DNA of 64,000 bases from Pseudomonadota bacterium. GTDB lineage: Bacteria > Desulfobacterota > Desulfovibrionia > Desulfovibrionales > Desulfomicrobiaceae. The position numbers and the translations under genes were made by a program. The stretch lies in the NCBI GenBank assembly GCA_018902545.1, contig JAHIQM010000015.1:62001-126000 (forward strand), read 5' to 3'. Shown here one piece after another: positions 51,947-61,414 of the stretch. Below the pieces are notes generated by a model. That model saw only the letters and a list, made by a program, of their open reading frames with translations, was not told the origin of the DNA and searched no databases. The first letter of the stretch is position 1. Every line of letters starts with the position of its first letter.

Positions 51947-54787
51947 ATGCCCATACTTCGCTTTGTCCTTTTCTTCCTGTTTATCGCCCTGCAGGCCCAG
52001 GCCGCGCAGGTGCGCGTTCCGGACACTGATTACCGCGCCTACCGGGCGCTGACTCTTGAAACGGGCCTTGAAGTGCTCTTGGTGCATGACGAGCGCGCCT
52101 CAAAGGCTGCGGCCGCTCTGGCCCTGCCCGTGGGCAGCATCGACGACCCCGATTCCCAGCCCGGCCTGGCTCACTACCTGGAGCATATGCTCTTTCTGGG
52201 CTCCAAGTCCTATCCCGGGTCCGAGGAATACCAATCCTTTATCACCAGAAACGGCGGCCAGACCAACGCGGGCACCGGCTACACCTCCACCACGTACATG
52301 ATAGAGGTCGATCCGCCCGCCTTTGCCGAGGCCCTGCGCCGCATGGCCGACACCCTGGCCCACCCGCTGCTCGACCCCGTCTATGCGGACAAGGAGAGAA
52401 ACGCCGTCAACGCGGAGATGGAATCCAAGAAGCATAGCGACGGACGCCGCCTGGCCATGCTCATGCTCTCGACCCTGAATCCGACCCATCCGGCCACCCG
52501 CTTCACGGGTGGGAATCTGGAAACCCTGTCCGACAAGCCGGACAGCCGCCTGCACGATGAGTTGGTTCGCTTCCACGGTGTCTGGTATTCGGCAAACATC
52601 ATGAAAGGCGTGCTCTATGGTCCGCAGAGCCTGGACGACCTGGAAACCCTGGCCCGGCGGGAACTTGCCGTCATCCCTGACCGCCAGGCCCGGGTGGAGA
52701 TTCCCGCCGTCCCGCCGGTTACGGATACCGAAAAGGGCGTGGTCATCGGCGTGCGCCCCGTACGCGAGTCACGCAGCGTGAGCATCGAGTTCGTCCTGCC
52801 CCAGGAACTGGCCAACGAGCGCACCAAGCCCTTGCAGGTCGTGTCCGCCGTGCTCGGCACGGAAACCTCTCACTCCCTGGTCGAGGTCCTGCGCGACAAG
52901 GGTCTGGCCCTGCACCTGTCCGCCAGCAGCGACAGCACCAGCCTGCGCAACGGCGCGACCCTGTCCCTTTTCGTGCAGTTGACCGAAGAAGGTGACCAGC
53001 GGCGCGACGAGGTGCTGGCCACCATATTTGCCTATCTGGAACTGCTGCGCGACAAAGGCCTTGACCAGGCGTATTTCGACCAGCTGCGAAGCATGTGGGA
53101 CATGGAATTCCGATTCGCCCCCTTGGCGAGCGGCTTTGACTTTGTCGCCTCCGCCGCCGTGCTGATGCTGCGCTATCCGGTGCAGGACGTAAATTTCGGC
53201 CCCTACCGCCTGGACTATTTCGACCGTGAGGCCGTGAACGCCGTGCTTGCGGCTCTGCGCCCCGAAAACGCGCGCATCTTTGAGGTCGGCCCGGACCAGC
53301 CCGTGGACAGAGAGGCCTTCTTCTACCAGACCCCGTACAGCGTGCGGTCCGTGACAGACGCGGACGCCGCCCGCTGGGCCGGGCTTTCCGCCACCATGGA
53401 CCTGCGCCTGCCGGACCTGAACCCCTTCCTGCCCGATGATTTTTCTCTGGTCCCCGCCACGGGCGAGACCGTGCCCCGCAAGCTCGCAAGCAAACCGGGC
53501 CTGTCGCTGTGGCACGGCCAGTCAACCATCCGGCAGGAGCCCAAGGCCATCCTCATGACCCGCCTGCAATCCGGGCATTTCGCTTCCACTCTGGAGCAGA
53601 CGGCCCTGCAGGGCGTACTGCTGGAGTTATGGAGCCAGAAGCAGGCCGGGCTGCGCTATCAGGCCATGGAGGCGGGGCTCGGCCTGTCCGTGTCCGGCGA
53701 CGAAGGAATCGTGATCAGCATCAGCGGATTCAGCCAGCATCAGACCGACCTTCTGCCCCGGGTGCTGGACTTCCTGAAGCAGGAGACCACCGCCGAAGAT
53801 TTCGAGCAGGCCAAGACCGAACAGCTGCGCGCCCTCGCCAACATGGAAAAACAGGGCCTCTTTGGCCAGGCCATGGGTTCGATGCGCAGCCTGCTCAAGG
53901 TCCCGGCCTGGGATCACCGGGTCATCGAGGAAGCCACAAAAGGGCTGACCCTGCAGGATCTGGGCGACTACCTGCGCGCCGTGCGCCAGGATCTGCGCTT
54001 CACGGTGTTTGGCTTTGGCAATGTCCGCGCAAGCGACCTGCACGGGCTGGTACAGACCCTGGAGCCCCTCGTCGGACCCGAAGCGGGCATCCCTCCGGCG
54101 GCGATGCGCATCGCACCGGTACAGGGCGTGGTCGCCGACTACCGCAAGGACAGTGTCCTGGAGGACAGCGCCCTGGTCGAACTCTTCCTCGACCCCGAGC
54201 CCGGCCCCCGCTCCAAGGCGCGTATGCTGCTCCTTGAGGGACTGCTTTCCCCCCGCTTCTTCAACAGACTGCGCACCGAGGAGCAACTGGGCTACGTAGC
54301 CACGAGCTTCCCGGTCATGTTCGCGCACAACGCCGGAATCGGGTTCGGAGTGCAGAGCCCGGTGCAGGGCACGGCGGGTCTGGCCGACAGGTTCGAGTCC
54401 TTTTATTTCCAGGCGCTGGCGCAGATGCGGGAAGTGACGGAGCATGAATTCGAAAGCGTGCGCCAGGGAATTTTGGCTTCCATGACCAAAACTCCCGACA
54501 CCTTGAGCGAGGAGTTCGGGCCGCTGGAAACCGATCTGCGCCTTGGCAACGCGGCCTTCGACAGCCGCGACCGGCTGGTGCGGGCCCTGGAAAAAACGAC
54601 CCTGCCCGAAGTCCTTCGCGCCTACGAGACCATTGTTCTGGGGCCGGGCGGGACCCGGGCGCTGATCCAGATTCAGGGCTCACGCTTCGACGAATTCGGA
54701 TGGGCCCGCAAGAAAAACGCGACCGAAGTCGCGCAACCGGAAGAATTCCACCGCCTCATGGGCCTGCAACGCTACCAGGGCCTCTAG
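51947..54787 (+). CDS. M16 (pitrilysin/insulinase) family periplasmic zinc protease
   Basis: 946 residues: signal peptide MPILRFVLFFLFIALQAQAA, then four M16 repeats. The first has the inverted zinc motif HYLEH (His76, Glu79, His80) and the downstream glutamate region RNAVNAEMESKKHSDGRRL. The fourth contains the RTEEQLGYVATSF motif of pitrilysin-type enzymes. It degrades peptides, probably in the periplasm. AGGAG precedes the ATG. Length matches protease III-type enzymes (about 960). It has its own strong terminator. Confidence 0.93.
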   Translation: MPILRFVLFFLFIALQAQAAQVRVPDTDYRAYRALTLETGLEVLLVHDERASKAAAALALPVGSIDDPDSQPGLAHYLEHMLFLGSKSYPGSEEYQSFITRNGGQTNAGTGYTSTTYMIEVDPPAFAEALRRMADTLAHPLLDPVYADKERNAVNAEMESKKHSDGRRLAMLMLSTLNPTHPATRFTGGNLETLSDKPDSRLHDELVRFHGVWYSANIMKGVLYGPQSLDDLETLARRELAVIPDRQARVEIPAVPPVTDTEKGVVIGVRPVRESRSVSIEFVLPQELANERTKPLQVVSAVLGTETSHSLVEVLRDKGLALHLSASSDSTSLRNGATLSLFVQLTEEGDQRRDEVLATIFAYLELLRDKGLDQAYFDQLRSMWDMEFRFAPLASGFDFVASAAVLMLRYPVQDVNFGPYRLDYFDREAVNAVLAALRPENARIFEVGPDQPVDREAFFYQTPYSVRSVTDADAARWAGLSATMDLRLPDLNPFLPDDFSLVPATGETVPRKLASKPGLSLWHGQSTIRQEPKAILMTRLQSGHFASTLEQTALQGVLLELWSQKQAGLRYQAMEAGLGLSVSGDEGIVISISGFSQHQTDLLPRVLDFLKQETTAEDFEQAKTEQLRALANMEKQGLFGQAMGSMRSLLKVPAWDHRVIEEATKGLTLQDLGDYLRAVRQDLRFTVFGFGNVRASDLHGLVQTLEPLVGPEAGIPPAAMRIAPVQGVVADYRKDSVLEDSALVELFLDPEPGPRSKARMLLLEGLLSPRFFNRLRTEEQLGYVATSFPVMFAHNAGIGFGVQSPVQGTAGLADRFESFYFQALAQMREVTEHEFESVRQGILASMTKTPDTLSEEFGPLETDLRLGNAAFDSRDRLVRALEKTTLPEVLRAYETIVLGPGGTRALIQIQGSRFDEFGWARKKNATEVAQPEEFHRLMGLQRYQGL

Positions 54788-54804
54788 AACACAAGACAAA
54801 ACAA

Positions 54805-54834
54805 GGGCGCCCGTCAATGACAGGCGCCCTTTTT
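54805..54834 (+). terminator. Rho-independent terminator after the M16 protease
   Basis: GGGCGCC (54805-54811), an 11-nt loop and GGCGCCC (54823-54829) are followed by TTTTT (54830-54834). It separates the protease from the convergent oxidoreductase gene. Confidence 0.9.
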
Positions 54835-54886
54835 CAATTCAATTGCACATGGTGGGTGGGACGCGTCCCGCCCACCGGGGCATCAC

Positions 54887-57385
54887 CTATTTTCCGCCCA
54901 GCTTCCGCCCCGCCAGAAACGCCGCATAGTTGCCCTGCCAGATGACCGGCTTGGGGCTGACGTTTTTGAGGGCTTGGAGCCAGTACTCGTCGGGGAAGGA
55001 GTCGAAGGGGGCCAGGGTGCTCAGCACGCCGATCATGACCACGTTGGCGCTGCGCCCCGTGGGGTCACCCAAGCCAAGAGCCGTGCCGAGCACATCCACA
55101 TCAATGACCTTGTACCCGGCCAGGGCCTCGCGCACGGCTTCCACCGTGGGGTAGTTCTCGGCTTTGAAGAGCGGAGGCATGATGACCGTGTCGGCCAGGA
55201 TGACTGTGCCGCCGGGCCTGAGCATTTCCAGGAAGCCGGGCCGGAAGACTTCGCTGCGTTCCATGCTGACCAGGCACTGGCAGGTGCCGGGCATGAGCAC
55301 GGGAGAGTGGACGCTCCCGCAGGCGAAGGTGCTGATGACGGGCCCGCCCATCTGGGCCATGCCGTGGGTCTCGCCCTTGACGATGTTCTGCTTGTCGTAG
55401 CCCAGCAGGTAGGCCAGCTGGGTCAGGACGCGGCCGAAGAAAAGGTTGCCCTGGCCGCCCACGCCGCGGATGCCCACGGACAGGAAGGCAGGCAGGCTGC
55501 CCGTAGCCGGGAGATCGATGCTCTCGGGCGGAACGGGCAGGTCCGGACAGCTGGTCAGGCCGCAGGCGCTCTGATCCTTGGCCGGGGCGATGGCGCCCTT
55601 GGGGCACATCTGCGCGCAGGCCGGATTCTGGCTCACGCAGCCGGTGCAGATGTTGTTGAAGAAGGGCAGCCCTTCCGCGTCGGCCTCGATGCCCGAACAG
55701 ATCTGGCACATGCCGCAGCGCACGCACAGTTCGGGATCCACCGCCATTTTCACGCCGTAGCTCTCCTTGGGCATCTTGCGGATGCAGACGCCGGTGACCA
55801 CAAGGGTGGTGAAGACGCCCTTTTCAGCCGCGGCGAGGGTGTTTTTGAGGGCTCGCTCCAGCGCTTTTTTGTCATAACCGCTGACCACGACGACCTTGGC
55901 ACCGTGCGCCTTGAGGCTGGCGTTCAGGTCGAAGACGTTGGGGTCCCCGGCCAGGTTGGTAGGCGAGGTGGGCGAAGGCTGGCCGCCGGTCATGGCGGTC
56001 CATTCGTTGTTCAGGATGACCTTCACGCCCGGAATGTTGCGGAAGATGGTGTTGCGCGTGGCGTCCATGCCGCTGTGGCATTCGGTGCCGTCACCGAGCA
56101 CGGCCAGACATTTGCTGGCGGCCTCGGGCCGGGACAGGACATAGCCAAGACGCTTGGCTTCGCTCGCGCCCATGGCCAGGGCCGTATCCATGGCGTTTAA
56201 AAAGTGCAGCAGGGTATTGCAGCCGATGTCGCCGAACACGGCTTCGAGCTTGCCCTTGGCGCGCATCTTGCCAACGATCTGCCCGAAGAGCCGGTAGGGG
56301 CAGCCCGCGCAGATCATGGGTGGACGCGGCAGGCTGGCCATGGCGGCCTGCTTGGCCGGTGCGGCCAGGCCCAGACGGCTGGCGATGAGGGCCGGAGTCC
56401 ATTCGGTGATCGTCTCGTCCTCGCCCTTGCCCGTGACGGCGATGCCTTCGGCCAGGGCTGCCTCCTGGATGAAACGGTAGCCGTCCTCGATGACAAAGAC
56501 CGGCCCGTCGATGCTCTCACAAAAACGGCGGATCAGATCCATGGGCAGGGGATAGGTAAAGCCCAGGGATAAAACATCGATATCCGTCCCCGTGGCGGCC
56601 CGGACCTCTTCTACAAAAAGGCCGTTCACGCCGTGAGTGATGATGCCGATTTTGCCACCGCCCCTGGTCCATACGTTGAGTGGACTTTCCTCGACCATTT
56701 TGCGCAGGGCGGGGATGCGGGTGGTGCGGACCTGATCGTGGAACATCCGCGCTCGCACGGGCAGGGTGATAAAATCGCTCATCTTCTCCGGGAGCGGAGC
56801 CTTTTCGCGGGTGGACGTCTCCATCAGGCGCACCAGGCCTTCACTGTGACAGAGCAGACCGCTGGCGATGACCGCCACGGGGGTGCTGAACTCGCGCCCC
56901 AGGTCCGCGGCAATGCGGGCGGCCTCGTGCATCTCCTGGTGGCTGCGCGGCTCGAAGACCGGAATGCAGCAGCTTTTGAGCATATAACGCGGATCCACCA
57001 GATGCTGGGTGGAACTTGGCGTGTAGTCGCTGGCGATGTAATAGACGAGGCTGCCCCGCCGGCCCGTGTAAAAGGCGGCGGAGGTGACCACGTCGGCAGC
57101 CTGGAAGAGACCCGGAATCTTCATGGTCACCACGCAGTCGCTGCCGGCCAGGGTATGCCCAAAGCCGACGCCCGCTGCCACTGCCTCGTTCACGGACCAA
57201 CCCACGGTGATCATGTCCTGGACCTGGGACAGCCCCTTGTCGATGACCTCGGTGCTGGGTGTGCCGGGATAACCGTCCACGGCGTGGATGCCCGCCCGCA
57301 CGCAGCCCACCGCAAAGGCCATGTTGCCTTGAATGACCACACCCTTGCCCGCCGTATCGGTACACATCGCCTTCACTGCGCTCAT
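54887..57385 (-). CDS. Indolepyruvate:ferredoxin oxidoreductase, fused alpha-beta (IorAB)
   Basis: 832 residues in order: PFOR N-terminal TPP-type domain (VIQGNMAFAVGCVRAGIHAV; YPGTPSTEVIDKGL), TPP-binding C-terminal part (CAGCPYRLFGQIVGKMRAKG; GDGTECHSGMDATRN; NEWTAMTGG), a ferredoxin-like segment (CVRCGMCQIC; CTGCVSQNPACAQMCPKGAI), then a gamma-type domain (GIRGVGGQGNLFFGRVLTQL; GETHGMAQMGGPVISTFACG) that in most organisms is a separate IorB subunit. It oxidatively decarboxylates aryl pyruvates (and related 2-oxo acids) with ferredoxin. GGAGG precedes the ATG at 57385. Confidence 0.92.
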   Translation of the reverse strand: MSAVKAMCTDTAGKGVVIQGNMAFAVGCVRAGIHAVDGYPGTPSTEVIDKGLSQVQDMITVGWSVNEAVAAGVGFGHTLAGSDCVVTMKIPGLFQAADVVTSAAFYTGRRGSLVYYIASDYTPSSTQHLVDPRYMLKSCCIPVFEPRSHQEMHEAARIAADLGREFSTPVAVIASGLLCHSEGLVRLMETSTREKAPLPEKMSDFITLPVRARMFHDQVRTTRIPALRKMVEESPLNVWTRGGGKIGIITHGVNGLFVEEVRAATGTDIDVLSLGFTYPLPMDLIRRFCESIDGPVFVIEDGYRFIQEAALAEGIAVTGKGEDETITEWTPALIASRLGLAAPAKQAAMASLPRPPMICAGCPYRLFGQIVGKMRAKGKLEAVFGDIGCNTLLHFLNAMDTALAMGASEAKRLGYVLSRPEAASKCLAVLGDGTECHSGMDATRNTIFRNIPGVKVILNNEWTAMTGGQPSPTSPTNLAGDPNVFDLNASLKAHGAKVVVVSGYDKKALERALKNTLAAAEKGVFTTLVVTGVCIRKMPKESYGVKMAVDPELCVRCGMCQICSGIEADAEGLPFFNNICTGCVSQNPACAQMCPKGAIAPAKDQSACGLTSCPDLPVPPESIDLPATGSLPAFLSVGIRGVGGQGNLFFGRVLTQLAYLLGYDKQNIVKGETHGMAQMGGPVISTFACGSVHSPVLMPGTCQCLVSMERSEVFRPGFLEMLRPGGTVILADTVIMPPLFKAENYPTVEAVREALAGYKVIDVDVLGTALGLGDPTGRSANVVMIGVLSTLAPFDSFPDEYWLQALKNVSPKPVIWQGNYAAFLAGRKLGGK

Positions 57386-57691
57386 GAATCCTCCAATAAG
57401 AATATGTCGTAAAGAAGCGCCGCGCCAAGGGCAGGGCGGCAACAATTGTAACGCAAATTTCGGTTCAAGCGACCCGGCGCGGTTCGCCCCTCCGTCTATC
57501 AGAGGTTACGCGAAGGCCCGGCCTTTCTCAAGTCCCAAGAAAAGCATACTCCCTGCCCCGCCCGCCTGAAGCCCGCCGGTTCGGGCCGGGTCGTAGCGCA
57601 AATACCGGAAAACACAGCATCGCTAAATTTTGAAATCCCGCCCGATCATAAGCTTGCATCTTGAACCATAATCTGTTTCAAGAAACCCCAT
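57386..57691. other. Gap between IorAB and the acidic orphan gene
   Basis: No gene seen. A GC-rich stem (GCCCGCCGGTTCGGGC at about 57572-57587) and, right before the next start, the inverted repeat TCTTGAA (57659-57665) / TTCAAGA (57677-57683) with 11-bp spacing are the only structures. The latter sits 8 bp before the next ATG and could be an operator or a start-site hairpin. Confidence 0.45.
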
Positions 57692-58273
57692 ATGGGAACC
57701 ACCTACGCTAACATCACGCTCAAAGGTCCAAAGGGGCAGGATATCCTGCAGGAGCTCGGCAACCAGGGTCGCAGCGCCTTTGTTTCTCCAACCGAGGATG
57801 ACCTGACCACTGTCTACGACATGGACAGTGACGAGGGCGACACCACGGCTCTCACCGATCTGGCCGAAGATCTATCCGGCTACTTCGGGTGCCCCGCCCT
57901 GGCCGTGCAGACCCTCGACGAAGAGCTTTTCAATTACTGGCTCTTCTCGGACGGCGAGCTGCTCGACTCCTACAACTCTCCCTCCCAGTCCCTCGACCCC
58001 GAAGGCAGGGGAAACACCAGGAGCAAGGGCGGCAAGCCCGAATTGCTGGCCCAGCTCTTCAACAACGACGCCACCAGCGAAGAAATCATCGACATCCTGC
58101 ACTGCCCGGATCAGGACTGCGGCTTTTCCCTGGCCGTTGACCGCCACCTGAGCCTGGTGGAGCTCCTGGGCCTGCCCATGTGTTCCGTCGGCTTCGGCTT
58201 CTGCGATCTGGACTCGGGCGAATACCCCGAGGATATGGACGAGGAAGACCTGCTGCGGGTCGATGCGGAATAG
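57692..58273 (+). CDS. Acidic protein of unknown function (193 aa)
   Basis: I recognise no family. The 193-residue product is strongly acidic at the C-terminus (SGEYPEDMDEEDLLRVDAE) and contains LPMCSVGFGFCDLD and ILHCPDQDCGFSLAVDRHLS, with four cysteines in the second half that could bind metal. There is no signal peptide or membrane helix. No clear Shine-Dalgarno precedes the ATG; an inverted repeat occupies that position. It is transcribed alone between convergent/divergent metabolic genes. Function unknown. Confidence 0.65.
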   Translation: MGTTYANITLKGPKGQDILQELGNQGRSAFVSPTEDDLTTVYDMDSDEGDTTALTDLAEDLSGYFGCPALAVQTLDEELFNYWLFSDGELLDSYNSPSQSLDPEGRGNTRSKGGKPELLAQLFNNDATSEEIIDILHCPDQDCGFSLAVDRHLSLVELLGLPMCSVGFGFCDLDSGEYPEDMDEEDLLRVDAE

Positions 58274-58366
58274 CCCTCCTGCGGGAGGCGATCTGCACGC
58301 ATTTGCGCTTCCATCTCCCCGCCGAGGCTAATCGCCCGTTTTAGCCCGGCATCCCCGTGACAGCCG

Positions 58367-59443
58367 TCACAGCAACGACCGCAGGGTCCTGCACCCCTCC
58401 TTGAAAGAAGCCCCGCTTCTGCTCCACAACGTGGCGTGCCCGACTTTGCGCCCCGGCCGCTCCGCCTTGCCGTAAAGGTGGACATGCAGGCCGCGCAGCG
58501 CCAGGAGCGCGGCCAGATCAGGCTGTCTGCCAATAAAATTGACCATGGCCGAGTGCCCGGTAACGCAGGTTCTTCCAAGGGGCAGCCCCGCGATGGCCCG
58601 CAAGTGATTCTCGAACTGGCTTGTCATGGCCCCCTCGATGGTCCAGTGACCGGAGTTGTGCACGCGCGGAGCCATCTCGTTGGCCAGCAGCGCGGACCCG
58701 ACCTGAAACAATTCCAGGGCCAGTACTCCCACATAATCAAGATGCCGCAGGAGTTTTCCAGCCAGCTCCTCTGCCTGCTTCTGCGCCGGATCCTTCGGGC
58801 AGCTCTTGGAAAACCGCAATACGCCGTCAAGATGGACGTTTTCGCTGAGCGGATAATACAGGATCTCTTTGGCCTGGTTTCGAACCCCGAGAACAGATAT
58901 TTCGCGATCAAACGCGACCAGACTCTCCAGCACCAGGGAAAAGCCACCGAGCATCTGCCACGCCCGGTCCACATCGTCACGATTGCGCAATACGAACTGT
59001 CCCTTTCCGTCATAGCCGAGGGTGCGAGTCTTCAGCACGGCGGGCAGGCCGATTTCCCCGATCGCCGCGTTCAGCTCCGACAATGAATCGACCGCCCTGA
59101 AGGCAGGAGTTGGAATGCCCAGCTCCTTGAAAACCCTTTTCTCGCGCAACCTGTCCCCGGCGCAGGCCAACGCCTGTGCACCGGGGTACACCGGCGTGAT
59201 CTGCGAGAGAAATTCGATGCACGAGGAGGGGATGTTTTCGAACTCGTAGGTGATGATGTCCACCCGCTGTGCAAAGCGCGAGAGCATGACGCGATCGGAA
59301 TAATCACCCCGCAGGTGTTCGCCCAGAGGAGCGGCGCAGGGATCAGGCGCTGGGTCGTAGAACACGAAATCAAAACCCAGGGGCAGCCCCGCCATGGCGA
59401 GCATGCGCGCAAGCTGGCCGCCTCCGAGCACACCGACGATCAT
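58367..59443 (-). CDS. purK: N5-carboxyaminoimidazole ribonucleotide synthase PurK
   Basis: 358 residues: [23 protein letters not shown]-grasp motifs [20 protein letters not shown] and [20 protein letters not shown], then [20 protein letters not shown]. It carboxylates AIR with ATP and bicarbonate. It overlaps purE by 4 nt (ATGA), so PurE and PurK are made together. Length is normal. There is no sign of pseudogenisation. Confidence 0.95.
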   Translation of the reverse strand: MIVGVLGGGQLARMLAMAGLPLGFDFVFYDPAPDPCAAPLGEHLRGDYSDRVMLSRFAQRVDIITYEFENIPSSCIEFLSQITPVYPGAQALACAGDRLREKRVFKELGIPTPAFRAVDSLSELNAAIGEIGLPAVLKTRTLGYDGKGQFVLRNRDDVDRAWQMLGGFSLVLESLVAFDREISVLGVRNQAKEILYYPLSENVHLDGVLRFSKSCPKDPAQKQAEELAGKLLRHLDYVGVLALELFQVGSALLANEMAPRVHNSGHWTIEGAMTSQFENHLRAIAGLPLGRTCVTGHSAMVNFIGRQPDLAALLALRGLHVHLYGKAERPGRKVGHATLWSRSGASFKEGCRTLRSLL

Positions 59444-59934
59444 TGCGGCTCTCCCGGCAGGGGACTGTCCAGCACATTCTGCGTCTGCTTGCGCCGGAAC
59501 TCCGCCAGCGCTTCGCGGATATCCGGATGCTGCGCGCCGAGGATGGCTGCAGACAGCAGCGCGGCATTGACGGCCCCGGCTCTTCCGATGGCCATGGTTC
59601 CCACCGGCACTCCGGCGGGCATCTGGGCGATGGAGAGCAGGGAGTCCATGCCGCTTAAGGCCTTGGAACGCACAGGCACCCCGATGACCGGGAGCAATGT
59701 CATCGCCGCCGTCATGCCCGGCAGGTGGGCCGCGCCTCCGGCACCGGCAACAATGATCCGCAGGCCACGCGCTTCGGCTTCGGCAGCGTACTCAAAAAGC
59801 AGACCCGGGGTCCTGTGCGCCGAAACCACCCGCGACTCATGCGGGACCAACAGCAATTCCAGAGTCCGGGAGCAGTGCTGCATTGTCTCCCAGTCCGAGG
59901 AGGATCCCATGATAACGCCGACTAAAGGGGTCAT
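59440..59934 (-). CDS. purE: N5-carboxyaminoimidazole ribonucleotide mutase PurE
   Basis: 164 residues: [18 protein letters not shown] (phosphate loop), [13 protein letters not shown] and [20 protein letters not shown], all PurE signatures. It moves the carboxylate of N5-CAIR to C4. I start it at ATG 59934 because GGAG lies 6 nt before it (inside the longer frame beginning at 59946). First of purEK. Purine synthesis genes otherwise absent from the window. Confidence 0.94.
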   Translation of the reverse strand: MTPLVGVIMGSSSDWETMQHCSRTLELLLVPHESRVVSAHRTPGLLFEYAAEAEARGLRIIVAGAGGAAHLPGMTAAMTLLPVIGVPVRSKALSGMDSLLSIAQMPAGVPVGTMAIGRAGAVNAALLSAAILGAQHPDIREALAEFRRKQTQNVLDSPLPGEPQ

Positions 59935-60002
59935 TTTTTGCTCCATTGATTATTGCGCAGCCGTTCGCGAGAAGCGCCGCGCGCTTCGTTGCGAACGCCT
60001 TT

Positions 60003-60305
60003 TCAGTCCGAGTCCGGCCGCAGTTCTTCCACGTCCGCGCACAGCACGATCATGGCGTAATGCGCGTAGTAGTGTTCGTGCAGGTGCTTGATGATCGCCT
60101 CGGCCGTAAACGCGTCGCAAACGATTTCAACGCGGATGTTGCTGTTGGGCATCCATTCGGCATGCCGTGCGCCGCGCCTTCCCTTGCCCCGCGCCGAGGT
60201 GATGGTGTAGCCCAGCGCTCCGAGGCTCTCCATCTCCTTGATCAAAATGCTTTCCACGGCGGCCTCGGTGACCACCGTCAAGAGTTTGCGGTTATGTCTT
60301 TTCAT
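60003..60305 (-). CDS. SbtB-like PII-family protein
   Basis: 100 residues with a PII-like ferredoxin fold: KLLTVVTEAAVESILIKEME, GYTITSARGKGRRGARHAEW in the T-loop position, RVEIVCDAFTAEAIIKHLHE and a short C-terminus. It overlaps the SbtA-like transporter gene by one base (ATGA), the arrangement of SbtA-SbtB, where SbtB binds adenyl nucleotides (including cAMP) and inhibits SbtA. It lacks the C-terminal CGPxGC loop of cyanobacterial SbtB. The next gene on this strand is purE. Confidence 0.82.
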   Translation of the reverse strand: MKRHNRKLLTVVTEAAVESILIKEMESLGALGYTITSARGKGRRGARHAEWMPNSNIRVEIVCDAFTAEAIIKHLHEHYYAHYAMIVLCADVEELRPDSD

Positions 60306-61252
60306 CAGGCTCCTCCCCACAGCAGATGGGCATTCGCGGCCAGGCCATGGTAGATGGGTATCCCCACGATAACGTTGAACGGAAAGGTCACGCCCAGAGA
60401 CGCGGCCAGAGACAGGGTCGGGTTTGCCTCCGGAACCGAAATGCGCATCGCCGCCGGCACGGCGATGTAGGACGCGCTGGCCGCCAGGGTGCCGAGCATG
60501 GCCGTCCCCCCCACACTCAAGCCGAGCCACAGCCCGAGCGCCGTGCCGACCAGAGCCGAAAACAGGGGCATGGCTATGCCGAAGAGGATCAGGAACACAC
60601 CGTGCTTCCTGAGACTTCCGAGCTGTGCCGCTGTTATGAGGCCCATTTCGAGGAGGAAAAGGGCCAGGACGCCCTTGAACAGATCGAAGAACAGCGGGGT
60701 TATGGACCTGATCCCGTCCTCCCCCGCAATCCATCCGATCAAAAGCCCCCCCAGCAGGAGAACAATGCCCTTGCTCAGGAGCACCTCGCGCGCCACACTC
60801 TTCACGCGTATGCCAAGGCTGAACCCGCGGGCCAGGACGATGCCCACTACGATGGCGGGAATTTCGAGGAGGGCCAGCAACAGCGGCATGTGCTCCTCGA
60901 AGGGTATGCCGCGGTTCGTGTAGTACGACACCGCGACGGCGTAGGTGCCGACGCTGACCGAGCCGTAATGGGCGGCCACGGACGCCGCATCGGCCCTGCT
61001 CAGTCGCCCCAGGCCGCGCAGCACCGGAAACGCCGCCAGGGACAGGAAAGCGCCCATGGCCACAACCGCGAGCATCTGCGGCAGGACCACGGTCAGCTCC
61101 TGTCTGGCCAGTTCGACGCCGCCTTTGAGCCCGATGGCCAGCAAAAGCAAGATGATCACGAACTCATAAACTGCGCCGGGGAGGCGCAGTTCCGACCGCA
61201 GCGCCCCAGCCACGATGCCCATCAAAAAAAACAAAACTACAGGCTCAATCAA
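60305..61252 (-). CDS. SbtA-like sodium-dependent bicarbonate transporter
   Basis: 315 residues with about ten membrane helices: LFFLMGIVAGALRSELRLPG, YEFVIILLLLAIGLKGGVEL, LRGLGRLSRADAASVAAHYG (SVSVGTYAVAVSYY follows) and LGTLAASASYIAVPAAMRIS, typical of the DUF897/SbtA family. In cyanobacteria SbtA imports bicarbonate with sodium. Here it may feed carboxylating reactions or ion balance. It is the first gene of the pair with the SbtB-like protein. Divergent from an NhaR-like regulator with a 162-bp gap. Confidence 0.85.
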   Translation of the reverse strand: MIEPVVLFFLMGIVAGALRSELRLPGAVYEFVIILLLLAIGLKGGVELARQELTVVLPQMLAVVAMGAFLSLAAFPVLRGLGRLSRADAASVAAHYGSVSVGTYAVAVSYYTNRGIPFEEHMPLLLALLEIPAIVVGIVLARGFSLGIRVKSVAREVLLSKGIVLLLGGLLIGWIAGEDGIRSITPLFFDLFKGVLALFLLEMGLITAAQLGSLRKHGVFLILFGIAMPLFSALVGTALGLWLGLSVGGTAMLGTLAASASYIAVPAAMRISVPEANPTLSLAASLGVTFPFNVIVGIPIYHGLAANAHLLWGGA

Positions 61253-61414
61253 GCAGAGAACTCCTTGCGCACGGCAACTCCGCGAAACTGCCGGGCCTCA
61301 TACGTTCCCGGCCATCAGCACATACGCGCATCTCTACTTGTCTATTTTCAGCAGCAAGTATATTCGTATTTAATGGATTAATTGTTCGTTAGAAACTGAC
61401 AAAGGGCGAGGGGC

